In this document: piece after piece, positions 1-9,724 of the stretch | Layout: every line of letters begins with the position of its first letter | Numbering within the stretch: the stretch's first letter is position 1 | Assembly: GCF_024347075.1 (NCBI RefSeq) | Contig: NZ_AP024900.1 | Span: 1,054,001-1,118,000 of the forward strand | DNA length: 64,000 nucleotides | Reading direction: 5' to 3' | DNA from: Vibrio rarus | GTDB lineage: Bacteria > Pseudomonadota > Gammaproteobacteria > Enterobacterales > Vibrionaceae | Made by a program: the position numbers and the translations under genes | The notes under the pieces: model-generated | The model's database searches: none | The model's input: the letters and a program-made list of their open reading frames with translations, nothing else | What the model was told of the DNA's origin: nothing

Positions 1-168
1 ATCACTTTCAATTACGATAAACTTCCAAGGTTGAGAGTTAATAGACGACGCTGAAAGTCGAATCGCTTCGTAAATGATGTCCAACTCTTGTTGTGGAACT
101 CGTTTCGAAGCATCGTAACGTTTGGCTGTGTATCGGTTTTGTAAATCAGAAATGATTGGATGAGTCAT
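1..168 (-). CDS. Nitroreductase family protein (N-terminal fragment, runs off window)
   Basis: The reading frame encodes the first 56 residues and continues past the left edge of the window. The N-terminus (MTHPIISDLQNRYTAKRY, then an RLSASSINSQPWKF stretch) is typical of NfsB/NfnB-type nitroreductases, FMN-dependent cytoplasmic oxidoreductases that use NAD(P)H to reduce nitro compounds and quinones; the R-S-S-x-N-x-Q-P-W segment contributes to FMN binding in that family. The ATG at 166-168 is preceded by AGGA at good spacing. The substrate cannot be told from the fragment. It is divergent from the glutaredoxin gene, with 297 bp of AT-rich DNA between them. Confidence 0.8.
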   Translation of the reverse strand, partial: MTHPIISDLQNRYTAKRYDASKRVPQQELDIIYEAIRLSASSINSQPWKFIVIESD

Positions 169-465
169 AAGTATCGTCCTTCAATGGTGAGATAAACAGT
201 AAATCTTCACTGCCATAGAGTGCCTTAGGTGTTGATTAAATTTAGCCTATTTCAATATTTTTGTTGAATAAATAGTGTTTTTCACAATTCAGTTTTGATT
301 TTTATTTGAAAGTGAAGGCGGGTAAAATAATTGACACAGATCAAGTGGTGATGCAAGCTATTGAATTTTAAGGGTATGTATCTATTTAAATATCTTATTG
401 GTAGCAAGGTGTTTGCCTGAAAGTTAAATATCGGTTTATTTGTTTTAATTTTTAAAGGAGACGAG

Positions 466-696
466 ATGAAAAGAGTGGTGTTGTATATCAAGGATAAATG
501 TCCCCACTGTAAAGACGCGCAACGTTACCTAGACTCTAAGGGTTACAAGTACCGTCTGACTAATGCAAAAATGCAAAGGGGGCGCAAAGAGCTTGATGCC
601 ATTGGAGCTCGTTCATTACCCGTGCTGAAAATTGGCGATCAATATATGGTGGGTTGGAACGCGAAAAACTTTGAGCGTATGTATAAAGAGGGATGA
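466..696 (+). CDS. Glutaredoxin family protein (CPHC active site)
   Basis: This 76-residue protein has a CxxC active site (Cys12-Pro-His-Cys15) right after the first beta strand and a SLPVLKIG segment carrying the cis-proline expected of a thioredoxin/glutaredoxin fold. Such small cytoplasmic proteins reduce disulfides or glutathione mixed disulfides. A strong AAGGAG lies ahead of the ATG. It is shorter than E. coli Grx1 (about 85 residues) and its CPHC motif differs from the usual CPYC, so its partner is unclear; it could be a Grx or an NrdH-like redoxin. It is monocistronic as far as visible. Confidence 0.82.
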   Translation: MKRVVLYIKDKCPHCKDAQRYLDSKGYKYRLTNAKMQRGRKELDAIGARSLPVLKIGDQYMVGWNAKNFERMYKEG

Positions 697-853
697 GAGT
701 AAACCGGTGAGAGTGCCGCCATGGTATAAACGCACTTTCCTAACGGGCAAAGACAAGTCAGGCGTTACATTCTGTCGTCTAAACCTTAAGCATGGCTAGG
801 AGGTCTTATTACAGTAGATGATAAAGTATGACGAACAATGCGCATGAAGAATG

Positions 854-885
854 TTAGGCACTTTTTTACAGTAAAATGTGCCTAA
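854..885 (-). terminator. Hairpin downstream of cspD, possible terminator
   Basis: TTAGGCAC (854-861) and GTGCCTAA (878-885) form an 8-bp stem, with further T/A pairing inside. It lies 40 bp past the cspD stop. There is no clear U tract after it on the minus strand, so termination is only suggested. Confidence 0.4.
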
Positions 886-924
886 AATGAAGGGGTCAAT
901 AAATTAAGCAATCAAAGTAGTGGA

Positions 925-1146
925 TTACTTTGCGGAGTCTGTTTCTATTGGCACTACCGCGCTAGCATGAGATCCTTTAGGGCCTTTCTCTACTTCATAG
1001 GTGACAGCTTGTCCCGCTTTTAATGTTCGATAGCCATCCATTTGAATGGTTGAGTAATGAGCGAAAATATCACCTTCTTCACCTTCCGGGCAGATAAATC
1101 CAAACCCTTTGGCGTTATTAAACCACTTAACAGTACCTGTTGCCAT
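925..1146 (-). CDS. cspD: Cold-shock-like protein CspD
   Basis: The 73-residue protein is a single cold shock domain that binds single-stranded nucleic acid, with the RNP1 motif KGFGFI near residue 14 and a DIFAHYS segment as RNP2. The position next to and divergent from clpS-clpA is the conserved arrangement for CspD rather than CspA, and in E. coli CspD is a stationary-phase inhibitor of DNA replication. The start has an AAGGAT ribosome binding site. The C-terminal tail (PIETDSAK) is short and acidic/polar. Assignment to CspD rests on neighbourhood plus similarity. Confidence 0.9.
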   Translation of the reverse strand: MATGTVKWFNNAKGFGFICPEGEEGDIFAHYSTIQMDGYRTLKAGQAVTYEVEKGPKGSHASAVVPIETDSAK

Positions 1147-1588
1147 GCTTTACATCCTTATACATTTAATGCTTGTTGTGCGCTGTGTTCGTGACAGTTG
1201 CACGATAAATTTATGCTAACTGCTGAAAATGAGCTAACGACACCAATAGCCTAGTAAACGCGCTTTAAATTTTCATTCGAACATTAGAATAATGTAGACA
1301 AAGAATCGTGTTCGTCAATATCTTTGCAAAATTAGCGCAACAGAATATTAACGCCTGTTCGATAATTACACAACAGCCAGACACTTATATTGCGCTGTAT
1401 GGCAGGTTTAGTGAAAGTGACAGAGGTAATGTTGGGCTTTTTTAATGCGAATCTTGTTTGATAAATAGCCATCTTGATATTGATAGCAATGTTTTATTTG
1501 CAGGGATACAATTGCTCTATTAGTCTCTAAGTAACAATAAAAAATTGTTGCCATAAGAGTGATTGTTTTTTCCACAAAAGACGTAAAA
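1147..1588. other. cspD-clpS divergent intergenic region
   Basis: About 440 bp without a credible gene, AT-rich, lying between two divergent operons and therefore expected to hold both promoters. I could not pick a convincing -35/-10 pair by eye. No RNA gene is recognisable. Confidence 0.6.
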
Positions 1589-1909
1589 ATGAACGATAAT
1601 TTTGAATGGGTGACTCCAGATTTAGATTTACTGGAGAAAGAAAAAACCGAAGTAAAACCACCACCTATGTATCACGTTATGTTAAATAATGATGATTACA
1701 CCCCGATGGATTTTGTTATTGAGATCCTTGAGCGTTTTTTTGGTATGGATGCCGATAGAGCGACTCAAACCATGCTTCAGGTGCATTATGAGGGGAAAGC
1801 ACGTTGTGGCACGTTCACAGCTGAAGTTGCAGAAACAAAGGTTGCTCAAGTGACAGTGTACGCTAAAGAGCAACAACACCCTTTGTTGTGCACTATGGAA
1901 AGAGCATAA
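1589..1909 (+). CDS. clpS: ATP-dependent Clp protease adaptor ClpS
   Basis: ClpS is the N-recognin that binds N-terminal Leu, Phe, Tyr or Trp and hands substrates to ClpAP. The frame shows the family hallmarks: PPPMYHVMLNNDDYTPMDFV, containing the NDDYTPM substrate-pocket segment, then the HYEGKARCGTFTAEVAETKV block. I start at ATG 1589 (MNDNFEW), giving 106 residues, the same as E. coli ClpS; an in-frame GTG at 1559 would add ten residues with no support. It is followed 56 bp later by clpA, the usual operon. Bpt and Aat downstream make its substrates. Confidence 0.95.
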   Translation: MNDNFEWVTPDLDLLEKEKTEVKPPPMYHVMLNNDDYTPMDFVIEILERFFGMDADRATQTMLQVHYEGKARCGTFTAEVAETKVAQVTVYAKEQQHPLLCTMERA

Positions 1910-1965
1910 CCACATAAGGTCAATTTTGGCTAAGTGGTTGTTTTTGACGTTTTGGGGAGGCATGT

Positions 1966-4236
1966 ATGCTAAACAAGGAATTAGAAACGAGTTTAAATGG
2001 CGCTTTTTCTCAAGCGCGAGATAAACGACATGAGTTTATGACAGTAGAGCATTTGCTGTTAGCGCTGCTGGATAATCAATCAGCTCAAGAGGCACTTAAA
2101 GCGTGTGGTGCTAAGCTTGAAACCATTAAGCAAGAGCTGGATATCTTTATTGAGCAAACCACACCACTGATTTCGACTGATGATGCAACCAGAGAAACTC
2201 AACCCACATTGAGCTTTCAAAGGGTGTTGCAACGAGCGGTATTTCATGTGCAATCGTCAGGCCGAAATGAAGTTTCTGGTGCCAATGTGCTGGTGGCCAT
2301 CTTTAGTGAGCAAGAGTCCCACGCCGCTTATTTACTCAAGAAAAACGATATCAGCCGTTTAGATATTGTTAACTTCATTTCTCATGGCATTAGTAAAACC
2401 ACCAAAGATGACCCATCAGAACTGTTTGGTAGCAGCAGTGCAGAGACTAGCGAAGAAGTCACTCAAGAAGATCAATTAGAAAACTTTGCCACCAACCTAA
2501 ACATTGTGGCTCGAAACGGCAACATAGATCCCCTGATTGGTCGTGACCAGGAGCTGGAAAGAACCATTCAAGTATTGTGTCGTCGCCGTAAAAACAACCC
2601 CTTGCTAGTGGGTGAAGCCGGCGTCGGTAAAACGGCCATTGCAGAAGGGTTAGCATGGCGCATTGTCGAGAAGGATGTGCCTGATGTCATTGCAAATTCG
2701 GTGATTTACTCACTGGACATTGGTTCTTTATTAGCGGGTACTAAGTATCGTGGTGATTTTGAAAAGCGCTTTAAAAACATTCTAAAGCAACTTGAAAAAG
2801 AAGACGATGCTATTTTATTTATCGATGAAATCCACACCATCATTGGTGCAGGCGCAGCATCAGGAGGTCAGGTCGATGCTGCAAACTTGATCAAACCACT
2901 ACTCAGTAGCGGTAAGTTGCGTTGCATTGGTTCCACCACCTATCAAGAGTACAGCACCATTTTTGAAAAAGAACGAGCTCTGTCTCGTCGCTTCCAAAAA
3001 ATTGATGTAGTTGAACCCTCTTTAGATGATACCACTAAGATCTTAATGGGTCTTAAATCTAAGTATGAAGAACATCATGAGGTGCGTTATACCAATAAAG
3101 CATTGCGTGCGGCAGTGGAGCTTTCTGCTAAATATATTAATGAACGTCACCTGCCTGATAAGGCTATTGATGTTATTGATGAAGCAGGAGCTAAAAGTCG
3201 CTTAGTACCAGTGAGTCGTCGTAAGAAAACGGTCGGTGTGGGTGATATTGAGGCTATGGTGGCTAAAATGGCGCGCATCCCAGAGAAGTCCGTGTCATCT
3301 TCCGATAAAGATATTTTGCAAAATCTGCATAAGAAAATGAAGATGCTGGTGTTCGGTCAAGACCAAGCTATCGATGTGTTAACGGAATCCATTAAGCTGT
3401 CGCGCGCAGGGCTCAGTGCGGAAAATAAACCGGTAGGTTCATTTTTGTTTGCAGGTCCAACAGGGGTAGGTAAAACCGAGGTGACCGCTCAGTTGGCGAA
3501 ACTGCTAGGCATTGATTTGCTGCGCTTTGATATGTCTGAGTACGGTGAACGTCACTCTATTAGCCGTTTAATTGGCGCGCCTCCCGGCTATGTAGGCTAC
3601 GATCAAGGTGGCTTATTGACTGACGCTGTAATCAAGCAGCCACACTCAGTGGTATTGTTGGACGAAATTGAAAAAGCGCATCCAGACATTTTTAATCTGT
3701 TGTTGCAAGTTATGGATAACGGTACTTTGACGGATAATAACGGCCGAAAAGCGGATTTCCGCAACGTTATTTTAGTGATGACAACAAATGCCGGTGTGGT
3801 TGAAACTGAGAAACAATCCATGGGCTTGATTCAACAAGATCATGCCCCTGATGCCATGGCGATTATTAAACGGGTGTTTACCCCAGAGTTTCGTAACCGC
3901 TTAGATAACATTATTTGGTTTAATAATTTAGACGAAGTGGTGATTCAGCAAGTTGTCGATAAGTTTATTGTTGAGCTGCAAGCGCAATTGGACTCCAGAG
4001 GAGTATCTCTAGAGGTGGCGGATCGTGCAAGGCATTGGTTAGCCATTAAAGGCTATGATAGAGCTATGGGCGCAAGACCTATGTCTCGGGTGATTCAAGA
4101 GCAGTTGAAGAAACCTTTAGCCAATGAATTGTTATTTGGGGCACTGGTGAACGGAGGCTCAGTTTCGGTGGATTTAGTGAATGATGAGTTGCAATTTCAT
4201 TATGCTAATGCCGAAGAAGAGGCACTGCATCATTAA
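1966..4236 (+). CDS. clpA: ATP-dependent Clp protease ATP-binding subunit ClpA
   Basis: ClpA is the AAA+ unfoldase of ClpAP. The 756 residues show an N-terminal Clp repeat domain (about 1-145, the ClpS docking site), AAA module 1 with Walker A GEAGVGKT (216-223) and DEIHT, and AAA module 2 with Walker A GPTGVGKT (497-504) and the pore loop in [13 protein letters not shown]. The ClpP-docking loop reads MGL at 619-621 where E. coli has IGL, a conservative change. GGGGAGG precedes the start. Length matches E. coli ClpA (758). Confidence 0.97.
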   Translation: MLNKELETSLNGAFSQARDKRHEFMTVEHLLLALLDNQSAQEALKACGAKLETIKQELDIFIEQTTPLISTDDATRETQPTLSFQRVLQRAVFHVQSSGRNEVSGANVLVAIFSEQESHAAYLLKKNDISRLDIVNFISHGISKTTKDDPSELFGSSSAETSEEVTQEDQLENFATNLNIVARNGNIDPLIGRDQELERTIQVLCRRRKNNPLLVGEAGVGKTAIAEGLAWRIVEKDVPDVIANSVIYSLDIGSLLAGTKYRGDFEKRFKNILKQLEKEDDAILFIDEIHTIIGAGAASGGQVDAANLIKPLLSSGKLRCIGSTTYQEYSTIFEKERALSRRFQKIDVVEPSLDDTTKILMGLKSKYEEHHEVRYTNKALRAAVELSAKYINERHLPDKAIDVIDEAGAKSRLVPVSRRKKTVGVGDIEAMVAKMARIPEKSVSSSDKDILQNLHKKMKMLVFGQDQAIDVLTESIKLSRAGLSAENKPVGSFLFAGPTGVGKTEVTAQLAKLLGIDLLRFDMSEYGERHSISRLIGAPPGYVGYDQGGLLTDAVIKQPHSVVLLDEIEKAHPDIFNLLLQVMDNGTLTDNNGRKADFRNVILVMTTNAGVVETEKQSMGLIQQDHAPDAMAIIKRVFTPEFRNRLDNIIWFNNLDEVVIQQVVDKFIVELQAQLDSRGVSLEVADRARHWLAIKGYDRAMGARPMSRVIQEQLKKPLANELLFGALVNGGSVSVDLVNDELQFHYANAEEEALHH

Positions 4237-4416
4237 TTGATAGCGGACTCATTTATTGATGGGCTTAACGTTTATCGTGACTTAGCCCACTATAGTTTTA
4301 AAGTTCAGCTTATACTATATATGGCTCCTCTCTTACTGTTATTGTTTGTTTTATCATCGATCAATATGGCTCATTTGAAGCCGACTAGGTAGAGAGGGGC
4401 CATTCCATTAGGCAAT

Positions 4417-4445
4417 AAAAAACGGAGCAAAAGCTCCGTTTTTTT
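4417..4445. terminator. Bidirectional intrinsic terminator between clpA and infA
   Basis: A perfect 8-bp stem AACGGAGC (4421-4428) / GCTCCGTT (4433-4440) with an AAAA loop is flanked by A6 on the left and T7 on the right. It can therefore end both the clpA transcript and the convergent infA transcript. Confidence 0.85.
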
Positions 4446-4465
4446 ATGCGTAGTTAATAGAGATA

Positions 4466-4684
<219 letters not shown>

Positions 4685-4754
4685 TTAATCCTCGATCAGA
4701 ATAAGGGTAATCTTGGTAACCTAATTTAGTTACCTATTCACATTGGGCGATATT

Positions 4755-5453
4755 CTACCCTTGCCACCGTTGATTTACTAGCTTTTGATGCGAATCAAAT
4801 CGGACTTTATAGTTCATTGCTGGACAATCGTCGATTTGATAGCCCAAATAGAGCCATTTTTTACCCTGAGATCGGGTATATTGGATTTGACGCAATACCG
4901 ACAGGGTGCCCAGTGACATCGGGTGTTCCGGGTCATAAAAAGTGTAAAAAGCACTGTTGGCATTGCCCAGTTGATCGGTCACCGCAATGGACAGCAGTTT
5001 TTGCTCATCAAAGATGTGTAAAAATGAACTCGGAATAGTGCTTGAGTGAATGAACTTGGTAAAATCGTCCTTATTAGGGGGGAACATACTGCCATTAGCA
5101 TGTCGAGCCTCGATGTACCTCTTGTAGATATCAAACCAACGCTCATCAATACTATCGGTCACTTTGTAGCTATATTGCGCGGCTTTATTGAGTAAACGTT
5201 TTTGACTTTTTGATGGCGTAAACTGTTCTACATCAATTCGAATCGCCACACATTTTTGGCATCCATCACAATGTGGTCGATAAATCGTATCACCACTGCG
5301 CCTAAAGCCATTTGCCAGTAATAATTCGTAGCCGTTAATATTAAGAAGTTCACTATCAAGGGCAACGGCCACTCGCTCTTGGCGGTCGGCTAGATAACTG
5401 CATGGGTGGCTTTTAGTAAAACCCACTCGAATATGCTGTAACTCTGGATTCAT
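4755..5453 (-). CDS. bpt: Aspartate/glutamate leucyltransferase Bpt
   Basis: Bpt transfers leucine from Leu-tRNA to proteins with N-terminal Asp or Glu, creating primary N-degrons for ClpS-ClpAP. The 232-residue frame shows the ATE family features: HPCSYLADRQERVAVALD near the N-terminus, the Cys-rich CDGCQKC cluster near residue 70, and the C-terminal GYQIDDCPAMNYK block. I use ATG at 5451-5453 (MNPELQHIRVG); an upstream in-frame ATG would add 13 residues not expected in the family. It sits 52 bp downstream of aat, the other transferase of the same pathway. Confidence 0.93.
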   Translation of the reverse strand: MNPELQHIRVGFTKSHPCSYLADRQERVAVALDSELLNINGYELLLANGFRRSGDTIYRPHCDGCQKCVAIRIDVEQFTPSKSQKRLLNKAAQYSYKVTDSIDERWFDIYKRYIEARHANGSMFPPNKDDFTKFIHSSTIPSSFLHIFDEQKLLSIAVTDQLGNANSAFYTFYDPEHPMSLGTLSVLRQIQYTRSQGKKWLYLGYQIDDCPAMNYKVRFDSHQKLVNQRWQG

Positions 5454-5505
5454 TGCTTGGGTGTTTCCCTTTGTACTTGGCTCGCACTGCAACAGTGTGG
5501 TCAGA

Positions 5506-6213
5506 TTAAGTCATGGACAGATATTGTGGTTCGTAGCACGTTTCTGGCATCTCTGTATCTCGGTACGCAAGAAGATGCTCATGAAATGTTTCTTTGGGCA
5601 ACTCTATCGCTCCCAATGATGCTAAATGGGGGTTCATTATTTGGCAATCAATTAATCGCCCCCCATGTTGCATAAAGTGTAGACAAAAATGCCATAAAGC
5701 CACCTTGGACGCGTTGGTTTTTATACTGACCATGGACTCCCCGCAAAAGACCTGCCCAACGCTCACCCCGTACAGTCCACCAATCAGTTGATCTTGATCC
5801 CACACTTCAACAGAATGACAGTGGCCGGCTTTTGCTAATGTTTGATAGGCAATGAGCATCTCATCGGTTATCCAGGTTTCCTCATCGGGTCGTGTACTGG
5901 CACAGAGCTCGATAAGTTGCTCAGTGGCGCGGTTAATGGAAACACGGTATTGATGCTTTTTGTGAAACTTCACTAAGCTTTTTGAGGGCTTATAGGTATG
6001 GGGTAGAAAGACCGCACGCGGCGAGGGGCTCCACCATAAAATGGGCTCAGCTACGCCATACCATGGAAAAATGCCTTGTTTATAGGCGTTACGCAATCGT
6101 GCCACGGACAGATCGCCGCCAAAGGCTAATAGTCCGTTAGGTTCAGTCAATGCTAAACTTGGATCAGGAAATAGTGTATTACTAGAACTGAGTTCTGGAA
6201 GATATAAGGTCAT
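5506..6213 (-). CDS. aat: Leucyl/phenylalanyl-tRNA--protein transferase
   Basis: Aat adds Leu or Phe to proteins with N-terminal Lys or Arg, marking them for ClpS-ClpAP. The 235 residues contain the family blocks FPDPSLALTEPNGLLAFGGDL, GIFPWY, ILWWSPSPRAVF and FCGESM near residue 160, and DCQIMNPHLASLGA near residue 190. Where many homologues read GESMFSR this one reads GESMVSI, a small departure close to the active site. Its start codon is only 6 bp from the start of the divergent gene at 6220, so each promoter must overlap the neighbouring coding region. Confidence 0.95.
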   Translation of the reverse strand: MTLYLPELSSSNTLFPDPSLALTEPNGLLAFGGDLSVARLRNAYKQGIFPWYGVAEPILWWSPSPRAVFLPHTYKPSKSLVKFHKKHQYRVSINRATEQLIELCASTRPDEETWITDEMLIAYQTLAKAGHCHSVEVWDQDQLIGGLYGVSVGQVFCGESMVSIKTNASKVALWHFCLHFMQHGGRLIDCQIMNPHLASLGAIELPKETFHEHLLAYRDTEMPETCYEPQYLSMT

Positions 6214-6219
6214 TATAAA

Positions 6220-6675
6220 ATGAGAATACTGATTATTTTTTTACTCTTGTGTCCATTATTAGCACAAGCCGCTTATCAAAGAAACACCGCACGCCCAGTA
6301 AATGAGGTGGTGTATGGTCAAGTGCAGACGGTACGTTATATTACACAGCAACAAATTGTCGAGTCCAAAGCGAAAGGGTGGCAGACCTTATTGGGGGCTG
6401 TCGTCGGTGGCGTTATAGGGAATCAATTTGGTGACGGCACAGGCCGAGAGGTTGCTACGGCGGTAGGGGCGGTAGCAGGGGGCGGTTTAGTGCAGCACTA
6501 TGGCCATCAACAGTATCGTGTTGAACATAAATTAGTCGAGTTATTAATAGAAACCGATGATCATCGCTTGATTGATGTCATTCAAGATATTGATAGAAAC
6601 ATGCTGTTTTCTCATGGGGACACAGTACGAATTTTGTATTTTGATAATGGCGTGCGAGTGGATTTACAACAATAA
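6220..6675 (+). CDS. Glycine-zipper 2TM domain protein, exported
   Basis: The 151-residue product begins with a signal peptide (MRILIIFLLLCPLLAQA, likely cut after AQA) and carries a glycine-zipper segment at about 58-90 (LLGAVVGGVIGNQFGDGTG, then AVGAVAGGGLV), as in the Rick_17kDa/SlyB-like family of envelope proteins. The Cys in the signal region is not in a proper lipobox, so it is probably soluble or membrane-inserted in the periplasm rather than a lipoprotein. Family members associate with the outer membrane, but no function is known for this one. Its translation start region overlaps the 5' end of the divergent aat. Confidence 0.75.
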   Translation: MRILIIFLLLCPLLAQAAYQRNTARPVNEVVYGQVQTVRYITQQQIVESKAKGWQTLLGAVVGGVIGNQFGDGTGREVATAVGAVAGGGLVQHYGHQQYRVEHKLVELLIETDDHRLIDVIQDIDRNMLFSHGDTVRILYFDNGVRVDLQQ

Positions 6676-6792
6676 GGCACAATTATTTAGATTTGTACTC
6701 ATTGAGTCTGTTTTTTTTTGTGCAATTTAGATAATCTGAAATTAATTTCAAATCAACATTGAGCATCAACTGCTTTCAAGGAAAAGAAGTCA

Positions 6793-8070
6793 ATGGAAAG
6801 CTTAACCCTACAACCGATCTCTAAAGTCAGTGGCGTAGTCAATTTACCGGGCTCTAAAAGTGTGTCAAATCGCGCCCTTTTATTGGCGGCATTAGCTAAA
6901 GGCACCACTCGCTTAACCAATCTGCTCGACAGTGATGATATTCGTCATATGTTGAATGCATTACAGCAACTGGGAGTGAAATACACGCTATCTCAAGATA
7001 AAACTGCGTGTGAAGTAGAAGGATTAGGGGGAGTATTTAATCCACCGCAAGCATTAGAGCTATTTTTAGGTAACGCCGGAACCGCTATGCGCCCACTCGC
7101 AGCGGCCCTTTGTGCAAGCCAAGGTGAGTTTGTATTAACGGGTGAGCCACGCATGAAAGAGCGCCCTATTGGACACTTAGTGACGGCATTGCGTGAAGCC
7201 GGAGCGCAAGTGAGTTACCTTGAAAGTGAGGGCTTTCCACCATTAAAAATTCAAGGTACGGGCCTAACGTCTGGTGAAGTGACCATTGATGGCTCAATTT
7301 CAAGCCAGTTTTTAACCGCGTTTTTGATGAGTGCTCCGTTAGCGGATGGTGATATCACCATTCATATTGATGGGGATCTGGTCTCTAAACCGTACATTGA
7401 TATTACATTACACATCATGCAGCAATTTGGGGTGAGTGTAGAAAATTACGATTACCAAAAATTTGTGGTTCGTGCAGGGCAAAGCTATGTAGCACCTGGA
7501 GACTTCTTAGTGGAAGGTGATGCATCATCGGCGTCTTACTTCCTTGCCGCCGCTGCCGTAGGTGGCGAAATTAAAGTGACAGGCATAGGTAAAGACAGCA
7601 TTCAAGGTGATATTCAGTTTGCAGATGCTTTACAAGCTATGGGCGCTGAAATCGAGTGGGGCAGTGATTATATTATTGCTCGTAAAGGCCAACTTAAAGC
7701 CATTGATTTAGATTTTAACCACATTCCTGACGCGGCAATGACCATAGCCACCGCCGCATTGTTTGCTGAAGGGACAACCGTCATACGTAATGTGTATAAC
7801 TGGCGTGTGAAAGAGACCGATCGTTTAAGCGCGATGGCCACTGAGTTACGAAAAGTAGGCGCCGTGGTTGAAGAGGGTGAGGACTACATCAAGGTTACCC
7901 CAGCACAACAGCTTAAACATGCTCAAATTGATACCTATGATGACCATAGAATGGCCATGTGTTTCTCGATTGTCGCTTTTGGCACCTCGGTGACGATTAA
8001 CGATCCCAACTGCACATCGAAAACCTTCCCGGGCTACTTCGATAAATTGCAAAGTTTAGTGTGTGCTTAA
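6793..8070 (+). CDS. aroA: 3-phosphoshikimate 1-carboxyvinyltransferase (EPSP synthase)
   Basis: AroA joins phosphoenolpyruvate and shikimate 3-phosphate in the sixth step of the shikimate pathway. The 425 residues show the class I signatures: [16 protein letters not shown] near residue 20, [15 protein letters not shown] near residue 92, and [15 protein letters not shown] near residue 340. An AAGGAAAAG ribosome binding site precedes the ATG. Length and motifs are normal and all expected substrate-binding residues in these blocks look intact. It stands alone here, with a strong terminator 130 bp downstream, and is not next to serC as in E. coli. Confidence 0.97.
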   Translation: MESLTLQPISKVSGVVNLPGSKSVSNRALLLAALAKGTTRLTNLLDSDDIRHMLNALQQLGVKYTLSQDKTACEVEGLGGVFNPPQALELFLGNAGTAMRPLAAALCASQGEFVLTGEPRMKERPIGHLVTALREAGAQVSYLESEGFPPLKIQGTGLTSGEVTIDGSISSQFLTAFLMSAPLADGDITIHIDGDLVSKPYIDITLHIMQQFGVSVENYDYQKFVVRAGQSYVAPGDFLVEGDASSASYFLAAAAVGGEIKVTGIGKDSIQGDIQFADALQAMGAEIEWGSDYIIARKGQLKAIDLDFNHIPDAAMTIATAALFAEGTTVIRNVYNWRVKETDRLSAMATELRKVGAVVEEGEDYIKVTPAQQLKHAQIDTYDDHRMAMCFSIVAFGTSVTINDPNCTSKTFPGYFDKLQSLVCA

Positions 8071-8113
8071 TCGCTATCGCAGTTAATCACCGATTAGCGT
8101 AGTGGTATTTATT

Positions 8114-8186
8114 AATCAACAATTCTAACGCAGTTATCGAGTATTTTAACAAGCTAGAATGACCCGTTATTGAGTACGATTGTTAT
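8114..8186. repeat. Partial copy of dispersed MITE-like repeat (right half)
   Basis: The stretch from AATCAACAATTCTAACGC to GTACGATTGTTAT matches the right half of the complete copy at 36845-37021 almost base for base (shared core TTATCGAGTATTTTAACAAG). The left half is missing. It lies between aroA and its terminator. Confidence 0.8.
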
Positions 8187-8203
8187 TACCTCGGCTACAG
8201 TCA

Positions 8204-8240
8204 AAAAAAATCCCCAAACGAAACGCTTGGGGATTTTTTT
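8204..8240. terminator. Bidirectional terminator between aroA and bax
   Basis: A 14-bp perfect inverted repeat, AAAAAAATCCCCAA (8204-8217) with TTGGGGATTTTTTT (8227-8240), around a 9-nt loop. The A and T runs at the two edges let it serve aroA and the convergent glucosaminidase gene. Confidence 0.9.
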
Positions 8241-8260
8241 ATGGAATAAACGATTGACGA

Positions 8261-9067
8261 TTATTTTGCGTCAGGCACGCTTTGTAAAAGCGCTTTGTTG
8301 TGACGAAGCATAGCAAGAATGTCGTTAATATAATCATCAGCACGCTCTGAATAACTGCCTAGGCCATGAATTAGTTGCTCGGCAGTAGGCGTTTTATGTT
8401 GCGCTCTAATGTTGGCACGAAGCTGACGAAAACTGGCGTAAGCTTGGTTGGTGTTTAGATTATCAACATAGGCAACCACAGAGTCTCCTGCAGAGGCAAA
8501 TTTAGCCACTTCATGCGTTTTACCCTGTTGACGGTGACTCGGCACTACACCGCAGCCTTTAGTAAAGCACCATTGACCAAAAAGGTTGTTCGCTTGTTTA
8601 GCAAAGCGTGACGTACCCCAGCCACTTTCATTCGCCGCTTGAATCAAGACTAATTGCTCAGGAATGACATCCACATGCATTAATAAAGTATTCACTTCTT
8701 TAAGGTTAAATTGCTTGGCTTCTACACGATATTGTTTGGCTAGTTGTGCGAAAGTATCGCGCTGCGAATCCGATAAAGCTTTACCACTGGCGAGTGTTTT
8801 TTGTAGTGCTAGCGCTGTTTGTCGTTGCTGTTTTACAAAAGCATTTTTCTTTTGAACATAAGGCTTTATAAACGCGAAAAAGGCGCTTTTCTTTTCCTTA
8901 ACGTCAGTGATAGCAGCAAAGTCAGGAAGAGTCACGGCTTTAAAGTGTAAAGTGCTGTTTTGATTGTGGCCAACAAACAAATGATAATAGGTAGATGCCG
9001 CCAATATGAGGAAAAAACTTCCTATTATAATCGCGCCATTTGTGGGTATGTATTTACGTAAGCTCAC
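8261..9067 (-). CDS. bax: Bax-type glucosaminidase (GH73), membrane-anchored
   Basis: The protein has one N-terminal membrane segment (GAIIIGSFFLILAASTYY) followed by a periplasmic domain with the glucosaminidase-family motif AANESGWGTSRFA, whose Glu is the presumed catalytic acid, and NLFGQW downstream. This is the arrangement of E. coli Bax, a predicted peptidoglycan N-acetylglucosaminidase. I choose the GTG at 9067 because AAGGA lies about seven bases upstream; an in-frame ATG at 9112 has no ribosome binding site. The start codon choice gives 268 residues. Activity is inferred from the family. Confidence 0.82.
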   Translation of the reverse strand: MSLRKYIPTNGAIIIGSFFLILAASTYYHLFVGHNQNSTLHFKAVTLPDFAAITDVKEKKSAFFAFIKPYVQKKNAFVKQQRQTALALQKTLASGKALSDSQRDTFAQLAKQYRVEAKQFNLKEVNTLLMHVDVIPEQLVLIQAANESGWGTSRFAKQANNLFGQWCFTKGCGVVPSHRQQGKTHEVAKFASAGDSVVAYVDNLNTNQAYASFRQLRANIRAQHKTPTAEQLIHGLGSYSERADDYINDILAMLRHNKALLQSVPDAK

Positions 9068-9235
9068 CGCAATTCCTTGTTTGGATATATTCAAAAGTGT
9101 GAAGTGGGTCATTGTATGTGAGCGGTAAGCTCAATAATACTTGCGTAACCTTATGTTCCGCGTTTTATATGGTGTTGGCAAGATAGCAATGAGGGGTGAG
9201 GCAAGTCAAGAGCCCCAATATGGAGCTCTGGAGGA

Positions 9236-9481
9236 TTATTTTAGGGTAAATTCTTTTGATAGATGATGGGCGAGATATTTGAACATGTTAAATACCGCGG
9301 TGGTGTTTGGCGTAGGCAAACCATTTTCATCGAGGAAATAGTCACCTTTAAAGATAAGGACTTGGTCTTTTTCTTCCACTGAGGTAGCGCGCATTCCCTC
9401 TATATAGTCGGCATGATCTTGGATGATGTTGTTCGCAATCAGTAATAGTTCGAACTCTGAAATTGTTTTCTTATCACTCAT
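9236..9481 (-). CDS. yciN: YciN family protein (DUF2498)
   Basis: This 81-residue cytoplasmic protein matches the YciN family: LLIANNIIQDHADYIEGM, then a very conserved FKGDYFLDENGLPTPNTTAV block and NMFKYLAHHLS near the C-terminus. No function is established. In enterobacteria yciN is also immediately next to and divergent from topA, which is exactly the position here, so the pairing is old and conserved. There is no signal peptide or membrane segment. Confidence 0.85.
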   Translation of the reverse strand: MSDKKTISEFELLLIANNIIQDHADYIEGMRATSVEEKDQVLIFKGDYFLDENGLPTPNTTAVFNMFKYLAHHLSKEFTLK

Positions 9482-9724
9482 TATAGTACCTGTATGTCAT
9501 GTGAAATTTGCCGCTAAGTGTAACGCTAACTTAAGTTAAAACAAAAGCAGATTTATGCAAAATAGCCTATGGTTTATCGTCAGAACATTGTTTATTAAGC
9601 ACACAAATAGCATTAAAAGCGAAAAAATGGGTTGATTTTGTCATTTGTTCGCTCGATAGTAAAAAAAGAATCAGAATTGGTGTTCGTACTTTACGAACCA
9701 AAATATAGGACAGAACGTTCAATT

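Noticed and set aside
282..491. A minus-strand frame in the AT-rich gap before the glutaredoxin gene.
   Set aside because: Its product is low-complexity Asn/Ile/Phe-rich and overlaps the glutaredoxin start; it looks like chance in AT-rich DNA.
9632..9724. A 31-codon in-frame extension before topA.
   Set aside because: The family begins at [10 protein letters not shown]; the extension has no similarity and the length from 9725 already matches.
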